From Rhodoluna sp. (lineage in GTDB: Bacteria > Actinomycetota > Actinomycetes > Actinomycetales > Microbacteriaceae): a DNA stretch of 64,000 nucleotides. Numbering within the stretch: position 1 is the stretch's first letter; the number at the start of each line of letters is the position of its first letter. The stretch is taken from contig JAPLAJ010000053.1 in the NCBI GenBank assembly GCA_026393335.1, forward strand, positions 1 to 64,000. Direction: 5' to 3'. Below the pieces are notes generated by a model. That model searched no databases, was not told where the DNA came from, and worked only from the letters and a program-made list of their open reading frames with translations. The translations under genes and the position numbers were made by a program. Of this stretch, positions 32,642 through 42,022 are shown one piece after another.

Positions 32642-34348
32642 ATGTGTGAGCCTATTATCAAGGTTATGGAGTTCTTCAGCGCTGTGAGCCACGCGGCTAG
32701 CAAACAAGCTGATTGGTGGCGCTCAGCAGTTATCTACCAGGTATACCCAAGATCATTTGCCGATGGCAATGGCGATGGGATGGGAGATATAAAGGGAATA
32801 ACTTCAAGACTTGATTCACTAGCGTCTTTAGGTATAGATGCCATATGGCTCTCCCCTTTCATGCCTTCACCTCAAAAGGATGCCGGCTATGACGTATCTG
32901 ATTACAAAGGTGTTGACCCATTATTTGGAACACTTGATGACTTTGATCTGATGCTCACAAGAGCTCATGAACTAGGCCTCAAGATTCTGGTTGACCTTGT
33001 TCCTAATCACTCAAGTGATCACCACAAATGGTTTCAGGCTGCATTGAACTCACCCGAGGGTTCACCTGAACGAGAGTTCTATCACTTCAAAGATGGCAAT
33101 GGAGAATTGCCTCCTAATAACTGGGTATCTATGTTTGGTGGTCCTGCATGGACAAGAATCACTAACCCTGATGGAACATTAGGTCAGTGGTATTGCCACC
33201 TGTTTGATTCTTCACAACCTGATCTCAACTGGGAGAACCCAAAGGTCCAAGAAGCTTTTGAAGATATTCTTCGCTTCTGGTTAGACAGAGGCGTTGATGG
33301 CTTCAGAGTAGATCAACCACACGCCATGGCTAAAGCTAAAGGTTTACCTGATCATCCATATGTTGATAGAGCAGGTGCTGGCTTTATTGAAGGGGAAGAG
33401 AATCCTCCGATGTGGTTCCAAGATTCTGTGCACACCATCTTTAGAAGATGGCGTGACATCCTTGAGAGCTATCCAGGTGAGCGAGTGATGTGTGGTGAAG
33501 CATATGTGCTTCCTCTTGACTTCATGGCTCTATGGGTTAGACCAGATGAGTTCCATCAGACATTTAACTTTAGATATCTAGATTCACTATGGACTGCAGA
33601 TTCAATCTTCAAAACCATAAATGAGTCATACAAAGCATTTGATTCTGTTGGAGCACCTAGCACCTGGGTGCTCTCTAATCACGACGTAATTAGACATGCT
33701 TCGAGGCTTGGCGGAGATTACGGTCGATCAACCGCTTCAGATGGCATTGGACCTAAGGACCCTCAACCAGATAACGAGTTGGGACTAGCCAAGGCAAGAG
33801 CAGCCACACTATTCACTCTTGCTCTACCTGGTTCTATGTATCTCTATCAGGGAGAAGAGCTCGGTCTTCCTGAACACACAACTCTAGAAGATGAGTTCAG
33901 ACAAGACCCGACCTTCTTTAGAACCAATGGCACAAGAGTTGGTAGAGACGGTTGTCGAGTTCCACTGCCTTGGGAAGCAGGAGCTAACGATTCCAATGGG
34001 TTCTCTTCAACTGGTAAGGCTTGGTTACCTCAACCAGAGATCTATAAGAATTATTCAAGAAACCTCCAAGAGGGAGTAACTGGCTCAACACTTGAAATGT
34101 ATAAACAAGCCCTAGCAATCAGGAAGGAACTTGACCTAGGTCAGGGTTCTTTCGAATGGGTTCAAGAACTTTGTAGCTCAGATGTTCTTGCTTTTAGAAA
34201 CAAAGAGATTCTTGTAATTCACAACTTTGGTCACAACTTTGGCAATAAGCCATTAGAAATACAAAACAAGACTTTGATTATTTCGAGCTCTGCTGAAACC
34301 TCAGCTGGCTTGGTGCAACCAAACGAAACTGTTTGGTTAACGAACTAA
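32642..34348 (+). CDS. GH13 alpha-glucosidase, copy 2
   Basis: Cytoplasmic alpha-glucosidase paralogous to the gene at 26666, sharing long identical stretches. 568 residues. Motifs: VIYQVYPRSFADGNGDGMGD, DLVPNHSSDHH, nucleophile D near 225 in GFRVDQPHAM (Gln-Pro where copy 1 has Val-Ala), acid/base E near 285 in MCGEAYV, and LSNHDVIRH near 343. The changed residues after the nucleophile suggest altered specificity. ATG 32666 is a possible alternative start. The stop overlaps the convergent ASCH gene by 4 nt. No LacI-type site lies upstream, so regulation probably differs from copy 1. Confidence 0.92.
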   Translation: MCEPIIKVMEFFSAVSHAASKQADWWRSAVIYQVYPRSFADGNGDGMGDIKGITSRLDSLASLGIDAIWLSPFMPSPQKDAGYDVSDYKGVDPLFGTLDDFDLMLTRAHELGLKILVDLVPNHSSDHHKWFQAALNSPEGSPEREFYHFKDGNGELPPNNWVSMFGGPAWTRITNPDGTLGQWYCHLFDSSQPDLNWENPKVQEAFEDILRFWLDRGVDGFRVDQPHAMAKAKGLPDHPYVDRAGAGFIEGEENPPMWFQDSVHTIFRRWRDILESYPGERVMCGEAYVLPLDFMALWVRPDEFHQTFNFRYLDSLWTADSIFKTINESYKAFDSVGAPSTWVLSNHDVIRHASRLGGDYGRSTASDGIGPKDPQPDNELGLAKARAATLFTLALPGSMYLYQGEELGLPEHTTLEDEFRQDPTFFRTNGTRVGRDGCRVPLPWEAGANDSNGFSSTGKAWLPQPEIYKNYSRNLQEGVTGSTLEMYKQALAIRKELDLGQGSFEWVQELCSSDVLAFRNKEILVIHNFGHNFGNKPLEIQNKTLIISSSAETSAGLVQPNETVWLTN

Positions 34349-34746
34349 TACTTTTCTAGTAGTTCGAAGTAAGCACACACAACCATCGACTCTGGTTTGA
34401 CTTCATGGCCGCAGCCTTCCCAGAATGCTCTGTGGCTTCTCCTGAAGTCATCCCCGCTGAGATCTCCTTCCGCTTCAGCCAGAGCAAACTCATCTGAAAC
34501 TTCATCAAACTGCACCACATCTACTCTTGTGATTTGAATTTTGCCAACAGGCTGGTTCTCGTTTCCAACAAGAATGAAGATTTCACCAACACTTTCAACT
34601 GGCTCATCCTCGTCGTAGTCGTATTCCAGCATGCCGGCTGTGGCCCGCTTATTTCCGTTGAAGACGAAATCCAGAAGCCTGTCTCTCATCTCAGCGCCAT
34701 CACCGAACTCAAGAAGTCTGTGTCCATCAATGCGTTCAACTGTCAT
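34345..34746 (-). CDS. ASCH domain protein
   Basis: 133 residues matching the ASCH (PUA-like, RNA-binding-related) family: GNKRATAGMLEYDYDED near 31-47, then VGNENQPVGKIQITRVDVVQFDEV, and SHRAFWEGCG near 104-113. Some members are amidohydrolases acting on modified nucleosides, others bind RNA; which applies here is unknown. The stop shares bases with the alpha-glucosidase stop. Confidence 0.82.
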   Translation of the reverse strand: MTVERIDGHRLLEFGDGAEMRDRLLDFVFNGNKRATAGMLEYDYDEDEPVESVGEIFILVGNENQPVGKIQITRVDVVQFDEVSDEFALAEAEGDLSGDDFRRSHRAFWEGCGHEVKPESMVVCAYFELLEKY

Positions 34747-34817
34747 ATCTAAATGCTACAAAACTTAAAGCCGTAGTCTTTAATTGAATTAGTACCAAAA
34801 CCCTAGACGAGAGCATC

Positions 34818-35279
34818 ATGACACCTAAGAAACTATTCAATACCTTTGCTAAAGCCGAAGCAGTTACCTGGACACTACTTATAACTGCACTGATTCTTAG
34901 GGCTACAGGTTTTGACCCAGTAGCTGTCGCTATTGCTGGAAGCATCCACGGTGCTGTGTTCCTAGGTTATGCAGTGACCGCAGCATTGACAGGTGTGAAC
35001 CAAAGATGGGGATTTGGTAAGACAACTCTTGCAGTTGCTTTGGCAATTGTTCCTTATGCAACTATTCCTTTTGAGATAAGAGTTGCCAAGAACGGTTCTC
35101 TTGACGGATCTTGGCGAACAGAAGTAAGTGAAGACCCAAGAGATAAGGGATTCATTGACAGATTGTTCCGCTGGTTCATTGCAAGACCAGTAATTCTGGT
35201 TGTTGTTATTGTGGTTGGCCTTACAGCCTTGTTCTCTTTACTGGTAACCCTGGGCCCACCGAATGAATGGTTCGACTAG
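34818..35279 (+). CDS. DUF3817 integral membrane protein
   Basis: 153 residues with three or four membrane segments. Residues 4-60 (KLFNTFAKAEAVTWTLL, then GSIHGAVFLGYA) match the DUF3817 family common in actinobacteria, with its conserved Glu and His. The C-terminal part adds a span (ARPVILVVVIVVGLTALFSL). Function unknown. The TAG stop overlaps the hrpA stop by 4 nt. Confidence 0.85.
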   Translation: MTPKKLFNTFAKAEAVTWTLLITALILRATGFDPVAVAIAGSIHGAVFLGYAVTAALTGVNQRWGFGKTTLAVALAIVPYATIPFEIRVAKNGSLDGSWRTEVSEDPRDKGFIDRLFRWFIARPVILVVVIVVGLTALFSLLVTLGPPNEWFD

Positions 35280-38200
35280 GTATTCAGAATCTTCTTGATT
35301 CTCTCTAGCGATACTGGTTCCACTGTTCCAAGACTTTGAGCAAATAGGCTCACTCTAAATTCCTCTAAGGCCCAACGTGCCTTCACGATGTTTTCAGGCA
35401 TGCCATCTTTCAACGGCAAAGAACCACCAGCATTTTCAAACAGCAAGATTGCTTGATTGAGTTCAATCTCTAAACGTCTATCTCTTTCAAGATCTTCAAG
35501 TAACTTGTTTGTTCTTATCTTGTTAGCTTGGAGATAGACAGGCAAACGATTCAGTCTTTGTAAACCTGTTGTGCTGATGAGTTTGCTTGTCATTAGTTGA
35601 GCTAAGTGCTTCTTTTGATTAGCTAAGACAAACAACAGAGAAATATCTTGAAGAAGCGATATAGCTTTACTCGCTTCTCTTGAAAGTAGTGAAACCTGCG
35701 AGATAACCTGCATGCACCTTTGACACTCTTCAAGAGCCTTGCTTGCAACTTCTTTGCTAACAATGGAAGTGTCTAGATTCGACAAAGTCTGATTCTCAAT
35801 CTGTTCTTCAGTTAGAGCCAGAATTACATCTTCAACGAAAGCAGCTATGTTTCGATAGCCGACAGAAACAATGGCTAGCTTGTCCTCTTTGGATAAACCT
35901 TCAGTAACTTGAGCAACTGGCGCATTTACTAGAGATATAACCTCATTGATGAACTGCTGTCTTAGTTTCAAGGCATCAATGTTTGGAGTTAGCACCTTTG
36001 CCATACCTGGCTTGTGTTTGATGAAGGCTGGATCGAACTTCTGCTTGAGTTCATCAAGTTCAAGGCTTACGCCTTTTATCTCTTTGTTTTCAGCTACTGT
36101 TTTGTAAGTAATACGCAGAGAGTGCGGAAGTTCTTCCGGTTTGAAATCAGTCGCAGTCATGTGTGTACCACTTAGTGTTCTAAGTGTTTTAGCAATGGTT
36201 TCAACAAGTGGCTCTGTTGGGTTCTCTGGAAGCGTGGCTAGTGCTTTTTCAGCCCAGTCAGCAGCTGGCACAACATACTTCCTGATGTTCTTAGGAAGAG
36301 TTCTAATCAGTTCAGCAATCAAGTCTTTTCTTAGTTCTGGAACTAACCAGTCAAAAGCATCTCGGGTTATGGTTGGAAGCTCCGCGATTGGAATAACAAC
36401 AGTTAGACCATCTTCGATTTCCCCTGGTTGATACTTGTGTTCCAGCTTGTAGGTGTTCTCACCAAAGGTCCACTTACTAGGTATCTCAATACGTTCTGTA
36501 GTTTCTGGCGGTAACAGGTCTTCGCGAGTCATAGTTAGAAGGTTTGGTGTATCTCTCTGAGCTTTCTTCCACCAACCTTCAAAGCTTCTGGTTGAAACAA
36601 CTTCTTGAGGAATTCTTGTCTGATAGAAACGGAAGACATCTTCATCATCAGGAGCATAAAGAGGTTTCTTAGATGTCTCCGCTAGTTCTTCTAGTCGCTT
36701 GAGTACCTCTTTGTTTTCTCTATCAAAGCGCTGCTTTGAATCCCACTCACCTTGAACAAGAGCGTGTCTAATAAATAGTTCTCTAGAGAGTTTCATATCA
36801 AGTCTGGAATACTGCATTCTTCTTGAGACAACAATCGGAACACCAAAGAGCATCACTCGCTCATAGGCAACAACAGAGCCTTGAGATTTCTCCCAGTGCG
36901 GTTCACTGAAAGATCTCTTTACTAGATCTCCTGCAAGAGCCTCTGCCCATTCAGGGTTGATGGCTGCATTCATGCGAGCAAAAACACGGCTTGTTTCAAC
37001 AAGTTCAGCACTCATCACGGCAGCAGGTGGTTTCTTAGCTAGAGAAGACCCTGGAAAGATAACAAACTTCTTAGCGTTAGAACCTAGGTACTCATTACTC
37101 ACCTTGGCAGGCTTATCGCTCTTCTTGACTAGATCTCCAGCCTTCTTATCACTTAGTTGCTTGAGTCCTATTTGAGAGAGCAGACCTGAGAGCAAGCTCT
37201 TATGAATACCATCAGGGTCTGCTTTAGCTTCTCCTGGAATAAGGCCTAGTGGTTTAGCGATGGTTGTTATCTGTCTAACTAGGTCTTGCCATTCTCTGAC
37301 TCTTAGATAGTTGAGAAACTCGTTCTTACAAAGTCTTCTAAATGCAGATGACGAGAGTGCTTTCTGTTTTTGTTCTATGTAATTCCAAAGATTTAGAAGA
37401 GTCAGAAAATCACTTGTGACATCAGTGAATCTTGCATGGGCTTGATCTGCTTGCGGTCTCTTGATTACAGGTCGCTCTCTAGGGTCTTGAATAGTAAGAC
37501 CTGCAACAATAATCATCACTTCACGAACTAGGTCATGTTTTCTTGATTCAAGTAACATGCGACCAAAGCGAGGTTCAATCGGTAACCTTGCTAGATCTTT
37601 ACCAATAGGTGTGAGTTCAACTGTCTTACTCTTTGGATCTTTCAAACAACCAAGTTCTCCTAGAAGAGCAAGTCCATCTTTAACACCTCTTTGTTCTGGT
37701 GCTTGAAGAAATGGGAACTTAGTTATCTCACCTAGATCTAATTGAGCTGCTTGCAGAATTACAGAAGCAAGGTTGGTTCTTAGAATCTCAGGATCAGTGA
37801 ACTCTGACTTAGCTTCATACTCAAGTTCCGAATAGAGCCTGATGACAACACCTGGGCTTGTTCTTCCTGCACGTCCTGCTCTTTGATTAGCACTGGCCTT
37901 AGAGATTGCTTCAATAGGGAGTCTTTGTACCTTTGCTGCCGGTGAGTATCTAGAGATACGAGCAGTTCCAGCATCGATAACGTATTTGATGTTTGGGATA
38001 GTAAGAGATGTTTCAGCAACGTTAGTTGCCAAGATGATTCTTCTCTTGAGGCCTGCAACCTTGCTGGTTTCAAATACCCTGTGTTGTTCAGCTGAAGATA
38101 ATCTTCCATAAAGAGGTAATACTTCAATGCCTGCGCCTAGAGCACCGGATGTGATTCTTCCTTGAATAGCTTCTTGAGCATCTTTGATCTCTGATTCACC

Positions 38201-38947
38201 TGAAAGGAAAACAAGGACATCTCCTTGTTCTTCAAGAAGTAATTCATCAAGGGCACTCAGGATTCCATCGATGTAATCTCTGGCTGTTGTGCTGGCATCA
38301 GGATCTGGATTGTCTTCTTCATCCTGATTGATGGGACGATATCTAACCTCAATAGGAAATGTTCTTCCAGAGACTTCAATGATAGGAGCATCATTGAAGT
38401 GCTTACTAAAAGATCCTGGGTCAATAGTTGCTGAAGTGATGATGACTTTTAGATCTGGTCTTTTAGGAAGTAGCTGTTTGATGTATCCGAGCAGGAAGTC
38501 GATGTTTAGGCTGCGCTCGTGAGCCTCATCGATGATGATGGTGTCGTACTGCTCAAGCTTCCTGTTTCTCTGCATCGCATTGAGCAAAATGCCATCAGTC
38601 ATTACTTTGACTTTGGTTTTAGGACTTGACTGATCTGTGAACCTAACTTGGTAACCAACTAGGTCTCCAAGATCAACCTTTAGTTCTTCAGCAATACGCT
38701 CGGCTACCGCTCTGGCTGCGATTCTTCTTGGTTGAGTGTGAGCGATGCTGGTTCTACCCAGCTCAAGACACATCTTGGGAATCTGCGTGGTCTTACCAGA
38801 ACCTGTTGCTCCAGCTACAACAACTACCTGGTTGTTCTTGATAGCTTCCAGAATCTCGCTACGGCGAGCGCTTACCGGTAAGTCTTCCGGGTAGCTAATC
38901 TTCTGGATGTTCACTAGACCAATGGTATTTGGCTCTAGCCCTGCCAA
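35276..38947 (-). CDS. hrpA: ATP-dependent RNA helicase HrpA
   Basis: DEAH-box helicase acting on mRNA or ribosomes in the characterised family. Motif I GATGSGKTT at 45-53, motif II DEAH at 140-143, SAT (ITSATID), and motif VI QRAGRAGRT near 370 are followed by the winged helix, OB-fold and long C-terminal DUF3418 region. 1223 residues is slightly short for HrpA. No ATG is available at the N terminus: TTG at 38947 gives the longest frame, and GTG at 38914 (VNIQKISY) is an alternative. The upstream tRNA-Tyr terminator is directly adjacent. Confidence 0.93.
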   Translation of the reverse strand: MAGLEPNTIGLVNIQKISYPEDLPVSARRSEILEAIKNNQVVVVAGATGSGKTTQIPKMCLELGRTSIAHTQPRRIAARAVAERIAEELKVDLGDLVGYQVRFTDQSSPKTKVKVMTDGILLNAMQRNRKLEQYDTIIIDEAHERSLNIDFLLGYIKQLLPKRPDLKVIITSATIDPGSFSKHFNDAPIIEVSGRTFPIEVRYRPINQDEEDNPDPDASTTARDYIDGILSALDELLLEEQGDVLVFLSGESEIKDAQEAIQGRITSGALGAGIEVLPLYGRLSSAEQHRVFETSKVAGLKRRIILATNVAETSLTIPNIKYVIDAGTARISRYSPAAKVQRLPIEAISKASANQRAGRAGRTSPGVVIRLYSELEYEAKSEFTDPEILRTNLASVILQAAQLDLGEITKFPFLQAPEQRGVKDGLALLGELGCLKDPKSKTVELTPIGKDLARLPIEPRFGRMLLESRKHDLVREVMIIVAGLTIQDPRERPVIKRPQADQAHARFTDVTSDFLTLLNLWNYIEQKQKALSSSAFRRLCKNEFLNYLRVREWQDLVRQITTIAKPLGLIPGEAKADPDGIHKSLLSGLLSQIGLKQLSDKKAGDLVKKSDKPAKVSNEYLGSNAKKFVIFPGSSLAKKPPAAVMSAELVETSRVFARMNAAINPEWAEALAGDLVKRSFSEPHWEKSQGSVVAYERVMLFGVPIVVSRRMQYSRLDMKLSRELFIRHALVQGEWDSKQRFDRENKEVLKRLEELAETSKKPLYAPDDEDVFRFYQTRIPQEVVSTRSFEGWWKKAQRDTPNLLTMTREDLLPPETTERIEIPSKWTFGENTYKLEHKYQPGEIEDGLTVVIPIAELPTITRDAFDWLVPELRKDLIAELIRTLPKNIRKYVVPAADWAEKALATLPENPTEPLVETIAKTLRTLSGTHMTATDFKPEELPHSLRITYKTVAENKEIKGVSLELDELKQKFDPAFIKHKPGMAKVLTPNIDALKLRQQFINEVISLVNAPVAQVTEGLSKEDKLAIVSVGYRNIAAFVEDVILALTEEQIENQTLSNLDTSIVSKEVASKALEECQRCMQVISQVSLLSREASKAISLLQDISLLFVLANQKKHLAQLMTSKLISTTGLQRLNRLPVYLQANKIRTNKLLEDLERDRRLEIELNQAILLFENAGGSLPLKDGMPENIVKARWALEEFRVSLFAQSLGTVEPVSLERIKKILNT

Positions 38948-38952
38948 TAAGT

Positions 38953-38984
38953 GAAAGCCCCAGCCGTGGAGGGCTGGGGCTTTC
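38953..38984 (-). terminator. tRNA-Tyr terminator
   Basis: A perfect 13-bp inverted repeat with a 6-nt loop (GAAAGCCCCAGCC / GGCTGGGGCTTTC) directly after the tRNA-Tyr 3' end and 6 nt before the longest hrpA frame. It separates tRNA transcription from hrpA. Confidence 0.8.
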
Positions 38985-38985
38985 G

Positions 38986-39067
38986 TGGCTAGTGAGGGAT
39001 TCGAACCCCCGAAGGCTGAGCCGGCTGATTTACAGTCAGATCCCTTTGGCCGCTTGGGTAACTAGCC
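38986..39067 (-). tRNA. tRNA-Tyr (GTA)
   Basis: Complete class II cloverleaf with acceptor GGCTAGT/ACTAGCC, anticodon arm CTGACTGTAAATCAG (anticodon GTA), a long variable arm and T loop TTCGAAT. CCA is not encoded. Confidence 0.95.
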
Positions 39068-39254
39068 AGTGCTCCCGGCCGCCTGTAATCAGCCGGACGG
39101 GTGCTTGTAAAGAATACCTGAAACTAAGCCCTTACCGCCAATCGCCCTTACACAACGAATAGGTTCCAATCTCAAGGGATTACCTGTAAGGGACTGTAAC
39201 AGCAGATAGATTACAGAGAGATTTGCATACTTTTACAGAAAATAGGTTTTAGAC

Positions 39255-40277
39255 GTGGCAGGCATCGTAGATGTTGCTCGTGAGGCTGGGGTCTCAACAG
39301 CAACTGTTTCAAGAGCACTAAGTGGTAAAGATTATGTCTCTATTGAGACCAAGGAACTAGTTCAGTCAGTAGCTGACCGTTTGGGCTATGTGCCTTCGGC
39401 TTCTGCATACACGCTGGTGACAGGTAGAACTAAGAACATTGGTGTTGTAGTTCCTTATGTTGACCGCTGGTTCTTCTCAACTGTTCTTGAAGCTATCGAT
39501 AGAGAGCTAGTCAAGGCTGGCTATGACGTTACTTTGTATAACCTCTCCTCAGGTGATGATCACCGTAAGTCAATCTTCACTAAGTCTTTGCCTCGTAAGA
39601 GAGTGGACGCTGTTATCTGTGTTTCAGTGAAGATGAGTGAAGAAGAGATCTCTGCATTAACAAGAGTGAACAAGCCACTGGTATCTCTAGGTGGTTTGAT
39701 CAAGGGTGCTAAGACCATCAGGATCAATGACACAGCAGCTGGAGCATTGGCTACCAACCACCTCTTGTCTATGGGTCATACCCGTATCGCCATGATTGGT
39801 CAGAGTGAATCTACCGATAACTTCTATGGAGTCTTCGATGTTAGAAAGGTTGCTTACGAAGCAGCCTTGAAAGAAGCAGGCATTGAACCTAGACCTGGTT
39901 GGTATAGAGCAGTTCCTAGATATGCAATTAGCGAAGGATACGCTGCTGCCAAGAATCTTCTAGGTGATCCACACAATGCACCAACAGCTATCTTTGCCTC
40001 TTCTGATGAATTGGCTGTAGGAGTATTGCTTGCTGCTAAAGACCTAGGTCTCAATGTCCCAGCAGACCTATCTATTGTCGGGGTGGATAACCACGAATTA
40101 GCTGAGTTCTTTGGAATCACAACAATCAACCAGAATGTTGTTGGCCAAGGTGAACTATTGGCTAAGACCATGCTTGATTTACTGGATAACCCAGAGCAGA
40201 AGGTGCCTGAAATAACAGAATGGCCTATTGAACTCATTGTCCGATCCAGCACATCAAGAGCCCCATCTCAGGCTTAG
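39255..40277 (+). CDS. LacI-family transcriptional regulator
   Basis: Sugar-responsive repressor, 340 residues. The helix-turn-helix at 1-25 (VDVAREAGVSTATVSRALSG) is followed by the hinge and a periplasmic-binding-protein-like effector domain (NIGVVVPYVDRWFFSTVLEA). The start is GTG. It is the only LacI-type regulator in the window and the two LacI-type operators at malE are about 12.7 kb away, so it may control the maltodextrin genes; this is an inference. The upstream region has several TGTAA/TTACA half-sites, including CTGTAA and TTACAG near 39195-39217, possibly for self-control. Confidence 0.9.
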   Translation: MAGIVDVAREAGVSTATVSRALSGKDYVSIETKELVQSVADRLGYVPSASAYTLVTGRTKNIGVVVPYVDRWFFSTVLEAIDRELVKAGYDVTLYNLSSGDDHRKSIFTKSLPRKRVDAVICVSVKMSEEEISALTRVNKPLVSLGGLIKGAKTIRINDTAAGALATNHLLSMGHTRIAMIGQSESTDNFYGVFDVRKVAYEAALKEAGIEPRPGWYRAVPRYAISEGYAAAKNLLGDPHNAPTAIFASSDELAVGVLLAAKDLGLNVPADLSIVGVDNHELAEFFGITTINQNVVGQGELLAKTMLDLLDNPEQKVPEITEWPIELIVRSSTSRAPSQA

Positions 40278-40295
40278 TTCGTTAGAATCACTGTT

Positions 40296-40784
40296 ATGGC
40301 AGATTCCTCATTCGACATAGTCAGCAAAGTTGACAAGCAAGAAGCGTCTAACGCTCTAACTCAGGCTGAAAAAGAAATTGAACAGCGCTATGACTTCAAA
40401 GGTGTTGGCGCATCAATTGAATGGTCAGGCGAAAAGATCTTGATGAAGGCAAATAGCGAAGAGCGCGTTAAGGCTGTTCTAGATGTTTTCCAGAGCAAGT
40501 TGGTCAAGCGTGGCATATCGCTCAAGAGTTTGGATGACGGCAAGCCTTATGCATCTGGTAAAGAATTCCGTATCGAAGCCACACTAAAAGATGGCATCGA
40601 ACAGCCTGAGGCTAAAAAGATTGCTGCAATCATTCGTGAGCAGGGACCTAAGTCAGTCAAGGCAAACATTCAAGGTGATGAGCTAAGAGTTGTTAGCAAA
40701 AGCCGTGATGATCTTCAAGAAGTCATGGAGCTTTTGCGTTCAAGCGATCTAGATATTGACGTTCAGTTCACTAACTATCGCTAA
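40296..40784 (+). CDS. YajQ family nucleotide-binding protein
   Basis: 162 residues covering the whole YajQ/DUF520 family: SSFDIVSKVDKQEASNALTQ at the start, RYDFKGVGASIEW near 32-44, and the C-terminal SSDLDIDVQFTNYR. Two ferredoxin-like domains. Some members bind cyclic di-GMP. It starts 18 nt after the LacI-type gene and may be co-transcribed with it. Confidence 0.93.
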   Translation: MADSSFDIVSKVDKQEASNALTQAEKEIEQRYDFKGVGASIEWSGEKILMKANSEERVKAVLDVFQSKLVKRGISLKSLDDGKPYASGKEFRIEATLKDGIEQPEAKKIAAIIREQGPKSVKANIQGDELRVVSKSRDDLQEVMELLRSSDLDIDVQFTNYR

Positions 40785-40787
40785 ATA

Positions 40788-42020
40788 CTAAATCTCAGGA
40801 TTTAGCTTTATCTCTTTATGCCTATTAGCAACTAGTCCTGCAATTAAGCCTGCAATAGCGAATGTGACTATTGGGAAAATCATTGCTAATGGTAAAGATG
40901 ATGCATCAATGAGTGAACCCATAAACATCTTGGCGAATATGACAACAATTGTGTTGAACAAAAGCATTCTGCTTAGCGCTTGAGCAGCTGATAAACCTTC
41001 TACGTTTCCTGCCGCACTGAAGTAGCCCGGCACCATGGATGAGATTCCAAGTCCAGCAATTGCGAAGAAAAGACAAAGTAGGAATAGCGCAAGTGCTTGA
41101 TTGGATTGAGCCAAGCTAGCAGAAGTGAAAACTGCCAAAGCTAATGCCACTGAACCAAAAAGCCCGCCAACCTGAGAAAGTCTGGCAACGTTGTATTTCA
41201 AAGTGAGTCTGCCGATAGAGAATCGACCAACAATCATGGCGATAACAAACACTGTGTATGGCCAGGCTGCTCTTGAAGGATCAAGGCTTAGAACTTCTTT
41301 GCCATAAACACTTGCCCAGTCCATGACCACTAGTTCTGGCCACATCCCCATAAACCCACCAACAGATAACAGCCATAAGAACCTAGGTGTCTTCAGCCAA
41401 GAGATACGTTTCTCTGGAACATCTTTATCAACAGCATCGCTCTCTGTTGGTTGAATCATATGACGGGCTGCCCAGAGGAAAAGGATGATGCAAAGCAGAG
41501 GCATTAGGAACATCTGAAGCTTAAGGGGTGTGAAGGCTGCGATTACACCTGAGACCGCTGCGGATGTGGCTGCACCAATACTCCAAGAGCCGTGGAAGCT
41601 ACCTAGCAACACCTTGTCCACTCGCTTTTGGAACATAACAGCTTGAGAGTTAAGAGCAATGTTGAAAACACTGATTGAGAACGATAGGAAGAAGTTCAGA
41701 ATCATAAACAACCACCACTGAGTTGGATATGGCAGTGCAAGCAAAATACCAGACAGAGCAACGCTTGAATATTTGATGATTGGTGTTGTGCCAAATCTTA
41801 TGATCAAACGACTGGTGAACAACAAAGGGATAAGAGCACCTGCTCCACCAAAACCAATAATGGTTCCCCAAAGTTCTTTAGAAACATTTAGGTTTTCAAT
41901 GAACTCTGGAATACGAGGCATCCAAGATAAAGTGGCGAAGCCCTGAGAGAAGAAGATAACCATCAGTGCAAACTGAGCGGTCTTTGCTCTCTTATCTGAG
42001 ATCCCTGTTTTCTTACTCAT
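40788..42020 (-). CDS. major facilitator superfamily transporter
   Basis: 410 residues with about twelve membrane spans; the FGGAGALIPLLFTSRLIIRFG segment carries a loop similar to the MFS signature between spans 2 and 3. Substrate unknown. It begins 2 nt after fprA ends and so is probably in that operon. Its end is 3 nt from the convergent yajQ-like gene. Confidence 0.85.
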   Translation of the reverse strand: MSKKTGISDKRAKTAQFALMVIFFSQGFATLSWMPRIPEFIENLNVSKELWGTIIGFGGAGALIPLLFTSRLIIRFGTTPIIKYSSVALSGILLALPYPTQWWLFMILNFFLSFSISVFNIALNSQAVMFQKRVDKVLLGSFHGSWSIGAATSAAVSGVIAAFTPLKLQMFLMPLLCIILFLWAARHMIQPTESDAVDKDVPEKRISWLKTPRFLWLLSVGGFMGMWPELVVMDWASVYGKEVLSLDPSRAAWPYTVFVIAMIVGRFSIGRLTLKYNVARLSQVGGLFGSVALALAVFTSASLAQSNQALALFLLCLFFAIAGLGISSMVPGYFSAAGNVEGLSAAQALSRMLLFNTIVVIFAKMFMGSLIDASSLPLAMIFPIVTFAIAGLIAGLVANRHKEIKLNPEI

Positions 42021-42022
42021 CC

